NCBI GenBank assembly: GCA_003563375.1
Contig: PWSB01000152.1
Location: forward strand, 1 to 25,693
Direction: 5' to 3'
Length of the DNA: 25,693 bases
Source of the DNA: Actinomycetota bacterium
Lineage (GTDB): Bacteria > Actinomycetota > Humimicrobiia > Humimicrobiales > Humimicrobiaceae
Position 1 is the stretch's first letter; every line of letters begins with the position of its first letter. The notes below the pieces were generated by a model. It saw only the letters and a program-made list of their open reading frames with translations. It did no database searches and was not told where the DNA came from. Below are positions 22,422 to 25,693 of this stretch, in pieces. The position numbers and the translations under genes were made by a program.

Positions 22422-23921
22422 ATGCAAGATAACGGCATCTTGAGGATAAACGATGTAACAAAAAGTTTTTCGGGAGTAAAGGTCTTAAAAAACATAGACC
22501 TTATACTTCTAAAGGGAGAGACAAGGGCACTGGTCGGCGAAAATGGTGCCGGTAAATCTACACTCAATAAGATTATCTCTGGCGTATATAGTTATGATAG
22601 CGGCAGGATAGAATACAAAGGGGAGGTTTTGCCCAAAGGAAATCCTATAAAAATGAAGGAACTGGGTATTTTTATGATACCTCAGGATTTGGGTCTTATG
22701 CAAAACCTTACTGTAATGCAGAACATCCTCTTAGGAAGAGAATATAGGAAAATTGGGGTAATAGATTTAAAAACCTCTCGGAATATTTGTAAAAAAATAA
22801 TGGATGATATAGGCATAAAACTGGACCTGGATGCTATTGTGCGGGACTTGTCTATCGACCAAAGGCAGTTTGTAGCTATAGCAAGGGTCTTGTATGCCAA
22901 TGCAGACCTAATAATCATGGATGAGCCCACAGCTACGCTGTCTAAGGGTGAAGTAAGCAATCTTTTTAGGATAATAAACAATTTAAAACAGCAGGACATA
23001 ACTATAGTGTACGTATCCCATAAGATAGATGAGATATTTGAAATAGCGGATACTGTTACCATCCTAAAAGATGGAAACCTTGTAGAGACTTCTCCTATTG
23101 GGGATATCAGTAAAAATGAAGTCATAAACAAGATGGTAGGCAGGACTCTTTCCAATGTATTCCCTCAGAGAAAAGTAGAAGTTCCCGATGAAGTCATCAT
23201 GAGCTTAAAAGGTGTTTCAGTAAAAAACAAAATAGAAAATATAGATTTAGATATTATGAAAGGAGAAATATTAGGGATCGGGGGGTTGGTAGGTATGGGG
23301 CAGACCTCTCTTCTTAATACAATCTTTGGGATCTTAAGGATCGATTCGGGTTCTATATTTTACCAGGGAAAGAAATTCCAAAATTTGAGCCCCTCATACT
23401 CCATCAACCATGGGGTTTATTATGTTTCCAGTGACAGGGAAAGTGAGATGCTTTTTTCCGGCAGGAGCGTAAAAGAAAATATTTCTATTGCTACTTTGCA
23501 GGATTATAATAGGATAATCGGTTTAAACAAAGAAAAAGAAATGCAAACGGTAGATTCAAAGATAGATGAGTTCAATATCTCCATAGCCAACCGGGACCAG
23601 GAAGTCCAGTTCTTAAGTGGCGGGAACCAGCAAAAGGTAGTCCTTGCCCGGTGGCTTATCAATAAACCTAAATTATTTTTGTTAGATGAGCCTACACATG
23701 GAATAGATGTAGGCACCAAAGAAGATATTTACAATGACCTTAGGTCTCTTGCAGATGAAGGAATAGCTGTGGTGGTGGTCTTAAGCGATATGATCGAGTT
23801 ACTGGGTCTATGTGACCGTATAGCAGTGATGTATGAAGGCAGGATCACCAGGATATTTAAAAACAAAGATCTTTCCGAAGAAGAAATAATGGCAGCTGCC
23901 AGCGGTCAGCAGAATGCTTGA
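22422..23921 (+). CDS. Sugar ABC transporter ATP-binding protein (RbsA/MglA/XylG type)
   Basis: 499-residue protein with two ABC domains in tandem, the hallmark of CUT2 (ribose/galactose/xylose-type) importers; it powers uptake from the cytoplasmic face. Domain 1 has Walker A GENGAGKST (39-47), signature-like LSIDQRQFVAIA and Walker B LIIMDEPTATL. Domain 2 has the degenerate Walker A usual for this family (GLVGMGQTSLLN), an intact signature LSGGNQQKVVLARW and LFLLDEPTHGIDVG. So one nucleotide site is probably catalytically altered, as in RbsA. ATG 22422 is taken as the start; AAGGA lies 11 nt upstream, which is long, and TTG 22413 is an alternative. It has its own promoter and a candidate operator, and is followed by binding protein and permease. 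Confidence 0.95.
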   Translation: MQDNGILRINDVTKSFSGVKVLKNIDLILLKGETRALVGENGAGKSTLNKIISGVYSYDSGRIEYKGEVLPKGNPIKMKELGIFMIPQDLGLMQNLTVMQNILLGREYRKIGVIDLKTSRNICKKIMDDIGIKLDLDAIVRDLSIDQRQFVAIARVLYANADLIIMDEPTATLSKGEVSNLFRIINNLKQQDITIVYVSHKIDEIFEIADTVTILKDGNLVETSPIGDISKNEVINKMVGRTLSNVFPQRKVEVPDEVIMSLKGVSVKNKIENIDLDIMKGEILGIGGLVGMGQTSLLNTIFGILRIDSGSIFYQGKKFQNLSPSYSINHGVYYVSSDRESEMLFSGRSVKENISIATLQDYNRIIGLNKEKEMQTVDSKIDEFNISIANRDQEVQFLSGGNQQKVVLARWLINKPKLFLLDEPTHGIDVGTKEDIYNDLRSLADEGIAVVVVLSDMIELLGLCDRIAVMYEGRITRIFKNKDLSEEEIMAAASGQQNA

Positions 23922-23935
23922 ATATTACTTTAGTG

Positions 23936-23957
23936 AAAGGAGGGGGTAAGTATGTAG
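23936..23957 (+). promoter_or_regulatory. Strong ribosome site followed by an ATG-TAG start-stop
   Basis: AAAGGAGG at 23936-23943 stands 8 nt before ATG 23952, and the next codon is TAG. The binding-protein gene has its own AGGAGG and starts at 24028, 71 nt after this stop. The element may be a leftover gene start, or a ribosome loading site that shapes expression or protects the message before the highly expressed binding protein. Confidence 0.45.
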
Positions 23958-24027
23958 ACAAGGCTTGTTGATAAAAGGGTTAAATCCAGTTTTGGATGAT
24001 AAACCCAAAACTATATTAGGAGGAAAA

Positions 24028-25104
24028 ATGAAAAGTAAGGCAAAACTGATATTAATTTCGTCTTTAATAGTAACTTTTGTAGTGGGAACGCTTGTAGTTT
24101 ACGGCTGCGCACCGGCTGAAGCCCCGGCAGATGAGCCAACAGCTGAGCCGGTAGCTGAAGAACCAGCCGAGGCTCCTGCAGAAGGATTTGTGGTAGGATA
24201 TGATATTTACTGGGTAGGAAATGCCTGGTCCCTTCAGTTGGCCGAAGAATTCAAGTATGCCATAGAGCAGGAATATTCAGATGTCGTAAAAGAGGTTCAT
24301 TACACAAGCTCAGATGGTGATGTTGCCAGGAACCTTGCAAATTTCGAAGATCTGGTAGCTAAGGGATGTGACATCATATTTGTTACCCCTATAACGCCTG
24401 ATAACCTTATCGGTGTGGTTGATGAAGCTATGGAACAGGGCATAAAAGTAATTATCCATTCTTCTGCAATAGACAGCGATAATTATACTGCTTACATAAA
24501 TACTGATGATTATGAATGGGGAGTAAAAGCAGCAGAGTATATTGCGGAAGCTGTAGGCGGCGAAGGAAAAGTGGCTATGATAAACGGAATAGCAGGGACT
24601 GGAGCAGCGGCTGATACTTATGCCGGGGCGATGTCTGTCTTTGAACAGTATCCAGATATAGAGACCCTTCCTGAAGTATACGGTGACTGGGATTCCAGCA
24701 AGACCAAGATAGTCATGCAGGACCTGCTTGCTGCCCATCCTGATATCGACGGGATCTGGACCTTCTCTGAACCGGGTTCGATCATCGAGGTATACGTAGA
24801 CAATGATATACCTTTTGTACCCATACCCTTCCATGGGGAAAACAGGGAATTGAAATTATGGCAGCAGTACAGGGATGAAGGCCTGGAGGCAGCGATAGTA
24901 GTCAAACCCTCTACCATGAGCGTAGATGCGCTTCATACAGGTATGGCAGCCATTATGGGCCAGTCTTTTGAAAAGGAAAACATCCTACCTCCGCCTGTCT
25001 ATACCTATGATGATGTCGATGACTTGATCTTAGAAGGTATGGCAGACAGGATTAGGGTCCCGACCTACCTTCCTGAAGAAAAACTAAGAGAGCTTTTTGA
25101 CTGA
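24028..25104 (+). CDS. Sugar ABC transporter substrate-binding lipoprotein (RbsB-type)
   Basis: 358-residue periplasmic-binding protein of the CUT2 class, which captures the sugar outside the membrane. The N-terminus is a lipoprotein signal: basic KSKAK, a hydrophobic stretch and the lipobox VYGC, with Cys27 as lipidation site. A Pro/Ala/Glu-rich tether of about 30 residues follows (APADEPTAEPVAEEPAEAPA), then the binding fold from VVGYDIYWVGNAWSLQLAEE, with CDIIFVTPITPDNL, AYINTDDYEWGVKAAEYI and GIWTFSEPGS typical of family-1 periplasmic-binding folds. ATG 24028 with AGGAGG and a 4-nt spacer is clearly the start; the longer frame from TTG 23965 would put a long hydrophilic stretch before the signal peptide. 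The ligand is not deducible. Confidence 0.95.
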   Translation: MKSKAKLILISSLIVTFVVGTLVVYGCAPAEAPADEPTAEPVAEEPAEAPAEGFVVGYDIYWVGNAWSLQLAEEFKYAIEQEYSDVVKEVHYTSSDGDVARNLANFEDLVAKGCDIIFVTPITPDNLIGVVDEAMEQGIKVIIHSSAIDSDNYTAYINTDDYEWGVKAAEYIAEAVGGEGKVAMINGIAGTGAAADTYAGAMSVFEQYPDIETLPEVYGDWDSSKTKIVMQDLLAAHPDIDGIWTFSEPGSIIEVYVDNDIPFVPIPFHGENRELKLWQQYRDEGLEAAIVVKPSTMSVDALHTGMAAIMGQSFEKENILPPPVYTYDDVDDLILEGMADRIRVPTYLPEEKLRELFD

Positions 25105-25114
25105 TATAAGCTTT

Positions 25115-25147
25115 GGTGCCGGGTGGTATAATCCACCCGGTATCACC
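25115..25147 (+). promoter_or_regulatory. Intercistronic stem-loop between binding protein and permease
   Basis: Perfect 8-bp stem CCGGGTGG / CCACCCGG with loop TATAAT (25119-25140), extended by outer GGTG / CACC pairs with short bulges. No T-run follows (next bases are TCAAAAAAGG), so it is not a standard terminator. Such hairpins after binding-protein genes commonly stabilise the upstream mRNA or lower downstream expression, giving more binding protein than permease. Confidence 0.7.
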
Positions 25148-25175
25148 TCAAAAAAGGTTAAGGAATAAATTTGGG

Positions 25176-25693
25176 ATGGCAGACAAGACGACAGGTAGAA
25201 ATCTAAAAAAAATAGGCCGTTACTCTTCGGTTATTTATGCATATATCTTTTTGATTTTGATATTTATCATATTTTATTCTTTTTTTCCCCTATACCGGAG
25301 CCCAGCCAATATATCGAACCTGCTGATGCAGATCGCCCCTCTGGCCATAGTGGCAATAAGCCAGGCTGTAGTGCTTATAGGAGGCGGAGTTGACCTTTCT
25401 GTCGGGGCCGTGATTTCACTTACAACGGTTTTAGCTGCAAATCTTATGGGCCCTTCGACCTCCAGTATAATACTGGGCCTTATCATTATATTTGCAACAG
25501 CGGCATTTATAGGGTTTATCAACGGGGTAATATGCAATGAGTCTCATATACCCCCTTTAATAGTTACTTTAGCTATGTCTTATGTAGTACAGGGATTTGT
25601 TTTGTGGTACAGGCCCACACCCGGCGGTTCAGTCCCCAGGAGCCTGGTGAATATCATACTATACAGGTTTAATATCTTATCGGTGCCTATAAT
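25176..25693 (+). CDS. Sugar ABC transporter permease (RbsC-type), 3' end outside window
   Basis: Membrane permease of the CUT2/BPD_transp_2 family. About 172 residues are visible and the frame is still open at the window end; full members have about 310-340. After a short basic N-terminus (MADKTTGRNLKK) come a first hydrophobic segment (VIYAYIFLILIFIIFYSFF), the conserved PLAIVAISQAVVLIGGGVDL then SVGAVISL, and FIGFINGVICNESHIPPLIV then TLAMSY, the RbsC pattern 'GlinGl...ipPfivTL'. ATG 25176 is used; AAGGA lies 11 nt upstream, a weaker site than that of the binding protein, in line with lower expression. It is 71 bp after the binding-protein gene, with the stem-loop between. Confidence 0.93.
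   Translation, partial: MADKTTGRNLKKIGRYSSVIYAYIFLILIFIIFYSFFPLYRSPANISNLLMQIAPLAIVAISQAVVLIGGGVDLSVGAVISLTTVLAANLMGPSTSSIILGLIIIFATAAFIGFINGVICNESHIPPLIVTLAMSYVVQGFVLWYRPTPGGSVPRSLVNIILYRFNILSVPI

Noticed and set aside
23965..24027. Longer start of the binding protein at TTG 23965
   Set aside because: It would place 21 hydrophilic residues before a clean lipoprotein signal, and ATG 24028 has a full ribosome site.
1..25693. CRISPR arrays, tRNA genes, insertion sequences or attachment sites
   Set aside because: No regularly spaced repeats, cloverleaf-like spacers, transposase frames or long terminal repeats were seen; almost all spacers are under 230 bp.

Overview
The window reads as chromosomal DNA from a bacterium with clear Shine-Dalgarno sites, compact spacing and mostly same-strand gene runs. 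Arginine is written largely with AGG/AGA, isoleucine often with ATA, and TTG/GTG starts are used. The content suggests an uncultured anaerobic, sugar-fermenting bacterium (for example Atribacterota or a deep low-GC actinobacterial or clostridia-like lineage). That placement is inference; no rRNA or marker gene is present to settle it. I see no tRNA, rRNA, CRISPR array, insertion sequence or phage gene.

Region A (1-9265) is central carbon metabolism. It holds the 3' part of an FGGY sugar kinase, a convergent glucose-6-phosphate isomerase (pgi), and a LeuB-type isopropylmalate/isocitrate dehydrogenase family enzyme. A three-gene redox group follows: a fused alpha+beta 2-oxoacid dehydrogenase E1, a mannitol-1-phosphate 5-dehydrogenase-like protein and a medium-chain dehydrogenase. 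No E2 or E3 gene accompanies the E1.

Region B (9424-11059) is a membrane acyltransferase on the minus strand, divergent from a small protein of unknown function.

Region C (11184-14860) is the most unusual part. A WYL-domain regulator is followed by a 53-residue helical protein, a DUF2130 protein (Cys pair, long coiled coil, C-terminal domain with a PD-(D/E)XK-like residue pattern), a coiled-coil protein with a J-domain-like HPD segment, and a stand-alone HIRAN protein whose start overlaps the stop of the previous gene. Helical scaffold, possible nuclease, possible J-type co-chaperone and possible DNA-end binder in one run is a candidate undescribed nucleic-acid-processing or defence cassette.

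Region D (14920-18544) holds a UroD/MtaA-like cobalamin methyltransferase family protein, a YjbQ-family protein, a small SAM methyltransferase, and a MATE exporter behind a good sigma-70-type promoter.

Region E (18676-25693) is a sugar utilisation locus: an amidohydrolase that appears to start at CTG, a Gfo/Idh/MocA oxidoreductase, an L-fucose/L-arabinose isomerase-like protein, and an RbsA/RbsB/RbsC-type ABC importer (permease cut by the window end). The importer has its own promoter with a 21-bp palindrome just downstream, an ATG-TAG start-stop element with a strong ribosome site before the binding protein, and a strong stem-loop between binding protein and permease. The locus plausibly imports a sugar, isomerises it and/or oxidises it to a lactone that the amidohydrolase could open; the actual substrate cannot be read from the sequence.
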